64,000 nt of DNA from Adhaeribacter terrigena. Its GTDB lineage: Bacteria; Bacteroidota; Bacteroidia; Cytophagales; Hymenobacteraceae. The notes beneath the pieces were generated by a model, which did no database searches, was not told the DNA's origin, and saw only the letters and a program-made list of their open reading frames with translations. How positions within the stretch are numbered: the first letter of the stretch is position 1; every line of letters starts with the position of its first letter. The stretch lies in NCBI RefSeq assembly GCF_016623615.1, contig NZ_JAEHFX010000003.1, positions 434,001 to 498,000 on the forward strand, written 5' to 3'. Shown here piece after piece: positions 26,798 through 36,800 of this stretch. The position numbers and the translations under genes are program-made.

Positions 26798-29700
26798 ATG
26801 AAAAAACTATTAGTGCTAATTATATCGTTTTTTTCAACAATAACTGTCGGCTTTTGTCAGGCTTACGAAGGAACCGTTCCTGATATAGACGAATATAATG
26901 CCCTAGTGGAGTTATATAATTCAACAGAGGGGCCAAATTGGAACAATAATAACAATTGGTTAAATGGTACATCTAATACTGATTTTAGTAGTTGGCATGG
27001 GTTAACAGTTGACAATGGTGATGTTATTTTCATTGATTTATCAAGCAATAATCTCAATGGCTATTTACCTGACGGTTTACAGAAGCTCCAAAAATTACAA
27101 TTTCTAATATTAAAGGAAAATAATGTCACTGGAAAGATTCCAGAGTGGATAAAAGAATTTAGAGATCTTAAGAATTTGAATTTAGCGAGCAATACTTTTG
27201 ATGGCGATATTCCGGAGCAGGTTGGATATTTAGAAAATCTAACTAACCTTAATTTAGGGAATAACAAACTCACTGGTACAATTCCATCTAAAGTAGGTGA
27301 TTTAGGCGCTTTAGAATTTTTAAATTTAGCTGATAATAGTTTAGAGGGTGAAATTCCGAAAGAAATTGGAAATCTAACATTTCTTCAAGACTTAAATTTA
27401 TCTGGAAATTCTCTTGTTGGTAAAATTCCCTATCAACTCTTCAATTTAACTAAACTTAAGTATTTTCTTATTAATAATAATCAATTAACTGGCCCTATAC
27501 CCTCATCTATTTCTAATTTAACTAATCTAATTAATATTAATTTTTCTAATAATCGCTTAAGCGGCATAATACCAACTACAATAGGGAACATACAAACACT
27601 AATGTATATAGACCTTGCAGGGAATTACTTCTCTGGTGAGCTACCAATTTCGATTCAACAACTCACTCAGTTAAATTTGCTTGCAATTAATAATAATCAG
27701 CTTTCAGCTCTTCCTCACTTAAATAACCTATCAAATAAAAGCTCTATTACTTTACACTTAGGAGGAAATAAAATTGATTTATATGACATAGACCCATATT
27801 TTATAAGCCAATCAGCCACTAATTTTGGTGTATTTACATATTCCCCTCAAGATCCTATAGTAAGAACAGAAGTACAAACCTTTACACCTGGGTTATCGGC
27901 TAGACTCGAAGTTACTCAGGGGAACAGTAAATTTAATTATCAATGGCAACGGCAAGTAAATAATGCATGGGTAGACATTCCTGGACAAACTTCATACTCT
28001 TATCTCATTAATGTTACTTCGTCTAATGACCAAGGCTTATATCGTTGCATGATTTCACATGATTGGGCAACACAGGTAACACATGCAAGTAAAGAGATTT
28101 ATTTAAAAATTAGACAAAATTCTGTTATTCCTTATGCCCCATATAATCCTTCAGATAATCTAGAAATTTCATGGGTAATGGAAACTACTTTTGATGCAAA
28201 CGGGAATGAAATAAGCAAAACGAAAGAATTCTCTGATGGCTTTGGGAGACCTATTCAAACCCAATTTAAGGATTTCACGAATGAGCATATCTTAGCAACC
28301 CAAACAATTTATGATTCCAGAGGCCGCACTGCAATAACTACTTTGCCAGCACCTATTAATAATGAAGCATTTAATTATAGACCTAATTTTGTAACAGACC
28401 TGGCTGGAGGCATATACAACCCAAGTAGCTTTGAAGACTCCAAAGAAACTATGCCTGACCCACTCGGTTCCTCAGCAATAGGAACTTTGGGCTGGTATTA
28501 TAGCTCAAACAATACATTTGAGCTTTCTACTCCTCAAACTAGCTTTCCGTATTCAAGAACTGCTTACTATGATGGGCCACTTGGCGGTGTAAAAAGTAAC
28601 ACTTTACCAGGAGATTCACATAGGATGGGTTTAGGAAAGGAATTAAAAACGCGGGAAATGCCTATTTTAAGTGAAATGGATCATTATGTAGCGCTACGTT
28701 CTCATTTTATTACAAATTCAACTATTCCAAATAATACCCTTTTTTCTAAAGGCACCAAAGTAATTACGATTGATGCCTTAGGTAAAGAAACTATTAGCTT
28801 CAAAGACGGGAATGGTAACACTATTGCAACTTGTATTTCTGAATATCTGCCAAATCCATTAAATGTTAGTTTCAATTTAAGTAAACAAGTTGGCTCTTCC
28901 TATCCTGAATTTATGGATATACATGTTGCAACTGGCAATTCCCCTTTAATTTCAATTACGGTAACTGGGGTAACGAGTGGTAGCATTAAGTATATAAATG
29001 TGATTACTGGCGCTACAGGTACTTCGGCTGTTTCTTCTGGTGGATCTATAAGTTTTTCGTTAGTCCCAGGCTTCTATCGACTAACATCTTTAACTGGCAC
29101 CCAATCAGTTACTTATCCATTATATTATAGTCAATTCAGTTACAATTATTATGATGATGCTGGAAGACTTGTGGCTTCAGTTGATCCCAAAGGAGTTAAT
29201 AGAGGCTCTATTGGTTATCCAAATTTTGTTAAATTATATAAATACGGCGCTACTGGTAATCTTTTACAAACTAATAGCAATGATGAAGGTGTTACAGAAT
29301 TTGTGTATAGAAAAGACGGTAAGCTAAAGTTTTCACAAAGTGCGCAACAAAAATTAGAGAATACTTTTTCTTTTATTAATTATGATAAAGCCGGTAGAAT
29401 AATAGAAACCGGAAAATATACAACCCTTTTAGTTTTACCACCTTCCCAAACCACATTATTTGAAAGTCAATTAACGACCTCCGTTCCTTCGATCAATAGC
29501 GTGTTAGACCCATATCTACTTGAGTTTACTGATTTAGGAGGAGCATTAAATCAGACACATTGTAGCCAAATAACCAGAACGTGGTATGATTTACCTTTCA
29601 CTGATTCAGAATTGGGAACGCGTACACAACGATTTCTAATTGGCAGGGTATCTAAAACGCAAAATGAAAACGCGACTACCTGGTATAGTTATGATGATCA

Positions 29701-32536
29701 GGGACGATTAGAGTGGATGATTACTAAAACTGGGCTTGGCACTAAAACATTTGATTATACCTACGATTTTAATGGAAACTTATTACAAGCGGTTTACCAA
29801 AAAAATGTTGTGGGGGAGCAATTTTATCATAAGTATACTTATGATGCAGACCGCAGATTAAGCATGGTTCAAACGAGCGGTGATAATACTTATTGGAGAA
29901 AACAAGCAACTTATACCTATTACCTGCACGGCCCGCTTAAAAGAGTGGAACTAGGATTTTCATTACAAGGAATTGATTATACCTATACCATTCAGGGTTG
30001 GCTTAAATCAATAAATAATGCTGATCCTACCCAAGACCCAGGTAATGATGGCACTAATGGAATAAGGCCGGATCTGTTTGGCATGACCTTGGAATATTTT
30101 AGTGGTGATTATACTGCTTCGAGTTATCAGGCGAACAATGTAGCTGCCGGAGGCAATAGGTTTGATGGCTTAATTAGCGCTTCATATTGGCATACTTTAG
30201 GGCAACGTCCTATTGGGTATGCTTATACTTACGATAAAAAGAACCAGTTCGAGAATGCCTCTTTTGGAAGTTTAACAGGCAGTATTACTAACAGGCAGTT
30301 TACCCCAGATCCGGTTGATGCATTTAAAGAGAAGCCAGAGTATGATTTGAATGGGAATTTAACTTTAATGAAGCGAACTGATAAATTTGGGACTATCAAT
30401 GCGGGGTTTAATTACGAGTACAGGGCAAATACGAATAGACTAAGCAGTATTTATCAAAACAATGCTCAGATAATGAGTTTTGGCTACGATGCAGAAGGAA
30501 AAACGATAAGTGAAAATAATATAAATGGTAACCAGTATTTTACCTATGATGCCTACGGACAGGTTACAGATATTCATCAGGATGCTGGAAGAACCAAGTT
30601 ATTGCTTAAAATTGATTACGACGACAGAGGGAAACGATTACGGAAACGGAGCTACGATGCAAATGGTACTTTAGCGCTCACAACTTGGTATGTGAATGAT
30701 GGGAATGGGAATGTAGCAAGTATTTACGAAGAAAAACCAGGAAGTACCCTAAAGCGCACTGAAGTACCGGTTTATGGCTCAAGCCGCATTGGGATGTGGC
30801 GGCGAAACCCAGATAATACTTCCTCTTACAATTATGAATTAACCGATCATTTAGGAAGTACGAGGTTGGTATTCCGGGAGCCGTCTACAACTTCACAGAC
30901 AACCGGTATGGAACCTACTGCCCCCGGAAATGGAGGTGGTGAACAGTCCAGAATGGCACAGGGAGAAGACGAATTTGAAAATGTTGCAACAACCAGACAT
31001 CTGGATATTGCCCGGGCAAGAACTGGAAGTTATGCGGCGTTGCTGAGTTTAGCGCGGGGAAAACGCGAAGGGCCCGCAAAGAATATTGCAGTTAAGCAAG
31101 GTGATAGTATAAGCGTAGAGGCTTTTGGCTATTATGAAACCGCCAAAAAACGTAAGCATTGGCTACCTGAAAGCCTTGCTCCTGCTTTGAGTATTCTGGG
31201 TTTAGGGATAGACCAAAAACAGGAAGCAGGTAATGCCTCTCCACAAGGAAGAATAAACCCAGTTATTGGTGCAGGTATTGGCTTTGCTCCGGGTGCAATT
31301 TCAAAACGAAAAAAAGAAATGCCTCTGGCTTATCTGCAATTGCAAGTTTATGATGCTGACAGCAATCTAGTTGAAACCAAAAGGGAATTACTAAGCACCG
31401 CGGCGACACTTGGTTATGAGCAATTAAGCATAGCTTACAAAGCAGAACAAGATGGTTACGTGCGGATTGCCGTTTTGAATGAAAGCACCGTAGATACCTG
31501 GTTTGATGACATGCGTGTAAGTTTTACGGGTATTGAAGTGGTTGAAGAAAACCATATGTACCCATACGGCCAGCAAATGGAGGAAATGAGTTATGTAGTA
31601 AATGGCGCTTCAGCTTACCGGCATGGCTTCCAGGGGATGTACGCAGAACGGGATAAAGAAACCGGACTAAATAATTTTGACTTGCGGATGTATAATGGAA
31701 GTATTGGCCGGTGGTTAGCACCTGACCCCTACGGACAAAATATTTCTCCTTATACAGGCATGGGTAATAACCCAGTAAACCAAATTGACCCAGATGGTGG
31801 CTGGAGCGAGTTAGCATCTATGGCACTTGGAGCTGGAATTGGTGCAGGATTTGGCGTTTATACAGCCTACCAGCATGGCGCTCGGGGTGAGGACTTAGTT
31901 TGGGCTGGTGCTTTTGGAGCAGTCGGTGGAGCTATTGCAGGTGGATTTGCACATAATATTGACTATAATAGTATTGGTAACTTCTTTAGTAAAATCGGTA
32001 ATGAATTTTCCAGTTTAATTGGGAAAAATTCTATAGGACCAATTTTCGCTAATTCCAATGCAAACATTGATTTTATCCTAACTAATACAAATTTAATATA
32101 TAACATTCAAACAGGAGGTCGAAAATTTCCTTCTTTTAACACCCTTTGGACAAATTACCCCCATGATATTGATGGAGAGCATCAACATCCAAGTTCAAAT
32201 CCTTTATATCAAAATCAATGCGCAATTAGATTATCTGAAAGTCTAATTAAGTCTGGTGTTTCACTAAAGGGATATCCAAAAGACGATTTAGATGCAGATC
32301 ATAAGAAATGGGCTCTTACTGCTAATAGACTCAAATATTATTTGTCGAAAAACTTCTTAAACTATGAAAAAAATATTGCGCAAGATGTATTTGAGAAAAA
32401 ATATTGGAATAAAACTGGAATAATATATATCGCGCCTCCAGAAGGGGGAATAGGACATATAGATATTTTTAATAAAGGAAATACAGGTTCTGGTTATTAT
32501 GAAGGTAGCAGTATTTGGTTTTGGGAAATTAAATAG
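26798..32536 (+). CDS. LRR-Ig-RHS polymorphic toxin with C-terminal Tae4-like amidase domain
   Basis: A 1912-residue secreted protein. Order: signal peptide (residues 1-20); leucine-rich repeats (about 80-335) of the plant-receptor-like type LxxLxLxxNxLxGxIP; an Ig-like domain (about 355-445); RHS/YD repeats (about 460-1640) with the hyperconserved end DLRMYNGSIGRWLAPDP near residue 1628, followed by SPYTGMGNNPVNQIDPDGG; then a Gly-rich hydrophobic segment (about 1670-1715). The C-terminal domain (about 1775-1912) has FPSFNTLWTNYP, NQCAIRLSESL (Cys1808), KTGIIYIAPP, GHIDIFN (His1887) and a final WFWEI. This pattern matches type VI amidase effector 4 (Tae4), a cysteine peptidase that cuts peptidoglycan peptides. 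A small exported protein follows 9 bases downstream and is the likely immunity factor. No T9SS sorting domain is present, so the delivery route is unclear. Confidence 0.85.
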   Translation: MKKLLVLIISFFSTITVGFCQAYEGTVPDIDEYNALVELYNSTEGPNWNNNNNWLNGTSNTDFSSWHGLTVDNGDVIFIDLSSNNLNGYLPDGLQKLQKLQFLILKENNVTGKIPEWIKEFRDLKNLNLASNTFDGDIPEQVGYLENLTNLNLGNNKLTGTIPSKVGDLGALEFLNLADNSLEGEIPKEIGNLTFLQDLNLSGNSLVGKIPYQLFNLTKLKYFLINNNQLTGPIPSSISNLTNLININFSNNRLSGIIPTTIGNIQTLMYIDLAGNYFSGELPISIQQLTQLNLLAINNNQLSALPHLNNLSNKSSITLHLGGNKIDLYDIDPYFISQSATNFGVFTYSPQDPIVRTEVQTFTPGLSARLEVTQGNSKFNYQWQRQVNNAWVDIPGQTSYSYLINVTSSNDQGLYRCMISHDWATQVTHASKEIYLKIRQNSVIPYAPYNPSDNLEISWVMETTFDANGNEISKTKEFSDGFGRPIQTQFKDFTNEHILATQTIYDSRGRTAITTLPAPINNEAFNYRPNFVTDLAGGIYNPSSFEDSKETMPDPLGSSAIGTLGWYYSSNNTFELSTPQTSFPYSRTAYYDGPLGGVKSNTLPGDSHRMGLGKELKTREMPILSEMDHYVALRSHFITNSTIPNNTLFSKGTKVITIDALGKETISFKDGNGNTIATCISEYLPNPLNVSFNLSKQVGSSYPEFMDIHVATGNSPLISITVTGVTSGSIKYINVITGATGTSAVSSGGSISFSLVPGFYRLTSLTGTQSVTYPLYYSQFSYNYYDDAGRLVASVDPKGVNRGSIGYPNFVKLYKYGATGNLLQTNSNDEGVTEFVYRKDGKLKFSQSAQQKLENTFSFINYDKAGRIIETGKYTTLLVLPPSQTTLFESQLTTSVPSINSVLDPYLLEFTDLGGALNQTHCSQITRTWYDLPFTDSELGTRTQRFLIGRVSKTQNENATTWYSYDDQGRLEWMITKTGLGTKTFDYTYDFNGNLLQAVYQKNVVGEQFYHKYTYDADRRLSMVQTSGDNTYWRKQATYTYYLHGPLKRVELGFSLQGIDYTYTIQGWLKSINNADPTQDPGNDGTNGIRPDLFGMTLEYFSGDYTASSYQANNVAAGGNRFDGLISASYWHTLGQRPIGYAYTYDKKNQFENASFGSLTGSITNRQFTPDPVDAFKEKPEYDLNGNLTLMKRTDKFGTINAGFNYEYRANTNRLSSIYQNNAQIMSFGYDAEGKTISENNINGNQYFTYDAYGQVTDIHQDAGRTKLLLKIDYDDRGKRLRKRSYDANGTLALTTWYVNDGNGNVASIYEEKPGSTLKRTEVPVYGSSRIGMWRRNPDNTSSYNYELTDHLGSTRLVFREPSTTSQTTGMEPTAPGNGGGEQSRMAQGEDEFENVATTRHLDIARARTGSYAALLSLARGKREGPAKNIAVKQGDSISVEAFGYYETAKKRKHWLPESLAPALSILGLGIDQKQEAGNASPQGRINPVIGAGIGFAPGAISKRKKEMPLAYLQLQVYDADSNLVETKRELLSTAATLGYEQLSIAYKAEQDGYVRIAVLNESTVDTWFDDMRVSFTGIEVVEENHMYPYGQQMEEMSYVVNGASAYRHGFQGMYAERDKETGLNNFDLRMYNGSIGRWLAPDPYGQNISPYTGMGNNPVNQIDPDGGWSELASMALGAGIGAGFGVYTAYQHGARGEDLVWAGAFGAVGGAIAGGFAHNIDYNSIGNFFSKIGNEFSSLIGKNSIGPIFANSNANIDFILTNTNLIYNIQTGGRKFPSFNTLWTNYPHDIDGEHQHPSSNPLYQNQCAIRLSESLIKSGVSLKGYPKDDLDADHKKWALTANRLKYYLSKNFLNYEKNIAQDVFEKKYWNKTGIIYIAPPEGGIGHIDIFNKGNTGSGYYEGSSIWFWEIK

Positions 32537-32545
32537 AATTCAATT

Positions 32546-33025
32546 ATGATTAATATTATTATTTTATCTGTTCTTTATTTTCAAAGTATTTTCCAGTCAG
32601 AATCTATAAATGGATGTTGGTTACCAGAAGAATATGTATTTGCCGCAACCCAGAAACATTCAAATAATATTGAGCAATACCTAAAACCTATTGAAGGATT
32701 TGATATTTCAAATAAAGGTTTTTTGATTTTAACTTATAAAGGAGAAGTAAGTCCGATTAAAGTAAAACAAATAACTGACTGTAATAACAGGAAGATATAC
32801 AAATTGTTAAATTTCAAGTATTACATAAATCAAAAATACAATTCTAAAGCACTAGTCGATAAGTATGAAAAATCAAACTTGTTAATCTTAAAAGATGGTG
32901 AAAAATTACTTCTAGAGATTCATTTTGAGGGCCATGTAAAAAAAGTATATTTTGTTGATAAGTATAAAAATTATGAATTTAAAAATATTAGGGAATCTAA
33001 GGAAGCTTTAAAAAACTTAAATTAA
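32546..33025 (+). CDS. Candidate immunity protein for the RHS-Tae4 toxin
   Basis: A 159-residue protein with an N-terminal hydrophobic segment (IIILSVLYFQSIFQ) that looks like a signal peptide, so it would act in the periplasm where a peptidoglycan amidase acts. The rest is Lys-, Asn- and Ile-rich and contains GCWLPEEYVF near the start, a pattern seen in small lipocalin-like or unknown secreted proteins. I recognise no named family. The case for immunity is positional: it begins 9 bases after the toxin gene stop in the same direction, has the expected size and location, and shares the AT-rich composition of the toxin's 3' end. Direct evidence is lacking. Confidence 0.55.
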   Translation: MINIIILSVLYFQSIFQSESINGCWLPEEYVFAATQKHSNNIEQYLKPIEGFDISNKGFLILTYKGEVSPIKVKQITDCNNRKIYKLLNFKYYINQKYNSKALVDKYEKSNLLILKDGEKLLLEIHFEGHVKKVYFVDKYKNYEFKNIRESKEALKNLN

Positions 33026-33026
33026 A

Positions 33027-33050
33027 TTTTTGCCATTAAAATGGCAAAAT
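33027..33050. terminator. Hairpin after the putative immunity gene
   Basis: ATTTTGCCAT, a TAAA loop and ATGGCAAAAT form a perfect 10-bp stem immediately after the stop codon at 33025. It lacks a clean T-run, so it is a weak terminator or a transcript-end structure. Confidence 0.5.
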
Positions 33051-33149
33051 TTAATGACATAGATTATATCACGTTAGCTGTGGTAATTAAATTGCTTCAA
33101 AAAAATGAAAAATAAGGAGTTTTCAATTAATTAATATTAAAACAAGAAG

Positions 33150-33620
33150 ATGAAAAATTTACCTTATAAACTTTTAATATTATTGTCAACTTTCATCTCC
33201 TCTTGCCAAGATGAGGATTCCCAGCCTCAAAAACCAAGGCTAACAGGCAAATGGAAAGCAGCATATTTTAAAGAAGCTTTGTATTCATTGCCAGATATGA
33301 CTCCTTTCCCTGGCAACACATCTGAGCCCTATTTGTATCAGAACGATGCTACTATTGAATTTCGATCTGATAATGTACTTGCTTTTACCTACAAAGATAC
33401 GTCAGGAAGCTCCGGGCCTGTCTATTGGACTTCAAGCTGTAATTATACACTTAGTGGAAATAAAATAATTTTGAGCAATTTCAACCCAAATGAAGGCTAT
33501 TTCCGAACAAACTTTTTGTATATAGATTCTCTTACAACAAACCGATTAGTTTTCAGAGATTCAACAGTGTTAAAAGATTTTGGTCAGTTGAAAGTCCGTA
33601 TTATTACTGCTACTAAATAA
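33150..33620 (+). CDS. Small lipocalin-like lipoprotein, unknown function
   Basis: A 156-residue protein with a lipoprotein signal (LLSTFISSC, Cys19) and acidic residues after the Cys, which in Bacteroidota are associated with surface export of lipoproteins. The body has LTGKWKAAYFKEAL at the start, a strand-rich pattern (TIEFRSDNVLAFTY, CNYTLSGNKIILS) and a final FGQLKVRIITA; this is the plan of lipocalin-like lipoproteins of the phylum. It lies 125 bases after the putative immunity gene. It may be a second immunity or accessory gene, or an unrelated lipoprotein. Confidence 0.6.
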   Translation: MKNLPYKLLILLSTFISSCQDEDSQPQKPRLTGKWKAAYFKEALYSLPDMTPFPGNTSEPYLYQNDATIEFRSDNVLAFTYKDTSGSSGPVYWTSSCNYTLSGNKIILSNFNPNEGYFRTNFLYIDSLTTNRLVFRDSTVLKDFGQLKVRIITATK

Positions 33621-33636
33621 TCAAAACATTTTTGTC

Positions 33637-33830
33637 TTATTTACAAGTAAACACAAATGAAGCAACATAATCTTTATCTACTGTTTGGGAGTCAAAACTC
33701 CAGCTATATGCTTGATATATAGTTAGAGTTTTATAGTTAAAAAGGATACCATTTTTAATGAAATAAGTTAAGATGAACTTTTCAGCTTTCGTCTTAATTC
33801 TATTTAAGCAATAGGTTATAAATACTTTGT
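33637..33830 (-). pseudogene. Possible C-terminal remnant of an unknown gene
   Basis: Read leftward just after the stop codon of the GEVED/PKD gene, one frame stays open for more than 60 codons and ends with TAA at 33639-33637. It encodes RIKTKAEKFILTYFIKNG and later TIYQAYSWSFDSQTVDKDYV, ending SFVFTCK. The residue mix looks like protein rather than random AT-rich translation, but no start codon is present and the family is not recognised. It could be the tail of a displaced immunity or toxin gene. Confidence 0.25.
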
Positions 33831-36800
33831 TTATTCGATCAATATCTTTTTTATTACACCTATTTCTTCATTATTAATCTTAAGCAGATACATTCCTTTG
33901 GGTAAATATTTTAAATCCATTGGAATAAGTCCTCCATTACCCGAGTACATTTTGGTAGCCAAAACCTGCCCAACCATATTTTGTATTTCTAACTGACAGC
34001 TACCTTTCAAAACGGTAGGGATTTCAATAGAAAAAGTACCATTACTTGGGTTAGGGTAAACGTTTACCTTTTTAACAAGATCAGTTTTATCATCTTTTAT
34101 TCCTACCACATTCGTAATCATTTCAATCTTATCCTGAATCATAATAGCATAATCTTCTGCCTGACCAGCTCTTGCAGATCCGCATGGTGATGGATGACTG
34201 AAATCCTGATCCAGATCTACAATCCGGAATCTTAGCCACGTATTCCTCACTGCCGTTCTTGGTACTACTATAATAGCTGAGTGTAAGCCTTTATTAAATG
34301 TAGAGGCGACTTCTTCAACTGTTCCAGAAAAATTTCCATCATTATTAAAGTCAATAAATGCCTCCATTGTTTCAAAACGGTTGGGATTCGTTTGTACATT
34401 TAGTAAAAAGCTACCTGGTGTAGTAACGGCATTAGCTGCACAAGTAAAGTCTTTATATCCTTCAGAAGAATTTCCCGAAGACTGGTTTACATTTAAAAAC
34501 TGTACGTTTAAAATTCCTTCTCCGAAAATGTTCGAAGGTGACGTTGATACGCAACCGGCTTGAGCATTCGGTGGAGCGATAATAGAAACAATTCTTTTTA
34601 CCGAATGACAACCAGCTGCATTACATGCTGTAAGCATTACTGCATAATTTCCGGGTCCGGAAAAAGTATGGGTAGGGTTTTGCAGACTTGAACTATTAGC
34701 TCCACCCGAAGCATTGTCTCCGAAATCCCAGCTCCAGGTTGTTGCAATGCCAACGGACTGGTCTGTAAATGTAAGCTGTGGATTGCAGGAAGAATAGCTG
34801 CTCGGGCTAAAAGATGCAATCGGTTTACCAGCGTTAGGAACAATAATAACAGCATAATCTTCTACCTGGCCGAATACGGATGCATCGCAAGGTCCAATTG
34901 CATCGCTTGATACTCGCAAACGTAAAGGAGTATTCAAAACGGTATTCATTGGTACTGTAAAACTGCCGGTATGCACCTTCATCATGCTTGATGTGAAAGC
35001 AAGTTCAGTAACTGAATTTAAAGCCCCATCGTTATTAAAATCGATCCACATTTTAACATTGGAATTTTGAAAAGGACCGGTGTTGATAGTTACAGGATAA
35101 CTAGTCCCTTGCATTAATGTAGTTTGCTGACTGCAAGAGTAATCTTCATATCCGTTTCCAGCGGGCGAGCTGTAATTGATAGTATTAAGGGCAAAGGAAT
35201 AAATACCCTGTTTATTGCGAGGTGTACGATCATAAGTACCAGGCCGACAGGCAATACTTCGCGGTCCTTGACTACTCAAAATGGTTATATAATCAATTTT
35301 TACTATAGAATCGCAACCAAACTCATTACAAACTTTGAGACTTACAGCATATTTTCCTGGACTACTAAAGTTATGGGTTGGATGCTCTAATGTAGAGTTA
35401 TTTGAGCTCCCCGATGCAGGGTCACCAAAATTCCAGTACCATGTTAATGGAGCGTTTGCGCTACTGTCTGAAAATAAAACAGTATTACTACAAACAGTTT
35501 GATTATAGGTTGAGAATAAAGCTGTAGGCGGTTGATTATTTGGAACAATATTAATCGTATAATCCTCCATTTCAACAGATGTAAAATCTACACATGGGAC
35601 TATAACCCCACCTACTGGCCTGGCTGCTACTCGCATACGAGTTGGGCCAGGCTTAGCATTATTAGGAATTTGAATATTCCTAGTCAAATTGGTTATTCCA
35701 GTTCCGTAACAAATTAACTCCCGATAATCATCAAAATCTCCATCCTGGTTAAAGTCAATCCATGCATAAATTTGAGAGTTAAAATGATTAGTTGTACTTG
35801 AAAAACTATATGTACTCCCTAATATTACTGCTGTTGATAGGTTCGTGTAATCACCATATGCATTGGGTTCAACAGAAGAATTATTATTCAGAGAATTGAA
35901 ACTTACATTTAAAATTGCAGCCCCCGAGCTATTCCAATTAGGTATGCAATATTGCGGACAAGGTTTCCGAATATAGATATTTTGCTTCTTAATAAGTGTA
36001 TCGCATCCATTAACGTTACAGGAAATTAATTTTACGGTATATGCTCCCGTTGCTGTATAAAGATGTAGCGGATTTTGTTGAGTATTAATAATTGAACCAT
36101 CGCCAAACTCCCATTGCCAGGAAGTTGGGGCATTTTGGCTCTGGTCGGTAAACTGTACTAAGGTATCACAAAGTGTGTTAAAATTGGTTGAAAAAATTGT
36201 AATTGGCTTATTGGTATTTGGAAGAATAATTATGGTATAATCTTCAACTTGGCCATTCGTCCTGTTAGCACAAGGGCCATTTGGGGAGCCTTGTGAATCT
36301 GTTATTACTCTCATCCTAAGAGGTATATTCTTTAACCCGTTATTCTGTATTACAATAAAGCCGCTCGGATTTACTGTTCCAAGTTTCGTAAAAACAAGTT
36401 CATTTGTCGAGAAACTACCATCATTATTATAATCAATGTAAATCCATGAATCCTGTGAGTTATTTGAACCATTTGTAATGGAAACAGAATAAGTATTACT
36501 CTCTTGAACAGTAACCGATTTTGTACAGCTAAAATTTTCATATCCTACAGAACCATCGGCCGAAGCATTGGTCATTAAGCCGTTACCAAAATTAAAATTG
36601 GTAATGCCATACCCACAACAATAGTTTGTAGTAATTGGAGAGCAACTGGCAGCTACCGGTACATTTGTATGATAATTGATATAATTATTACGGGTTAAAG
36701 AATCGCAGCCGTTAGCATTACAGACTTTCAATTTTATGGTATAGGTTCCGGTAGTAGCATAAGTATGGATGGGATTGGCTAAACTAGAAGTAGATCCATC

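Noticed and set aside
27038-27800. Leucine-rich repeats as contamination from a plant
   Set aside because: They are in frame with a bacterial signal peptide and an RHS protein, and the codon use is the same as the rest of the gene.
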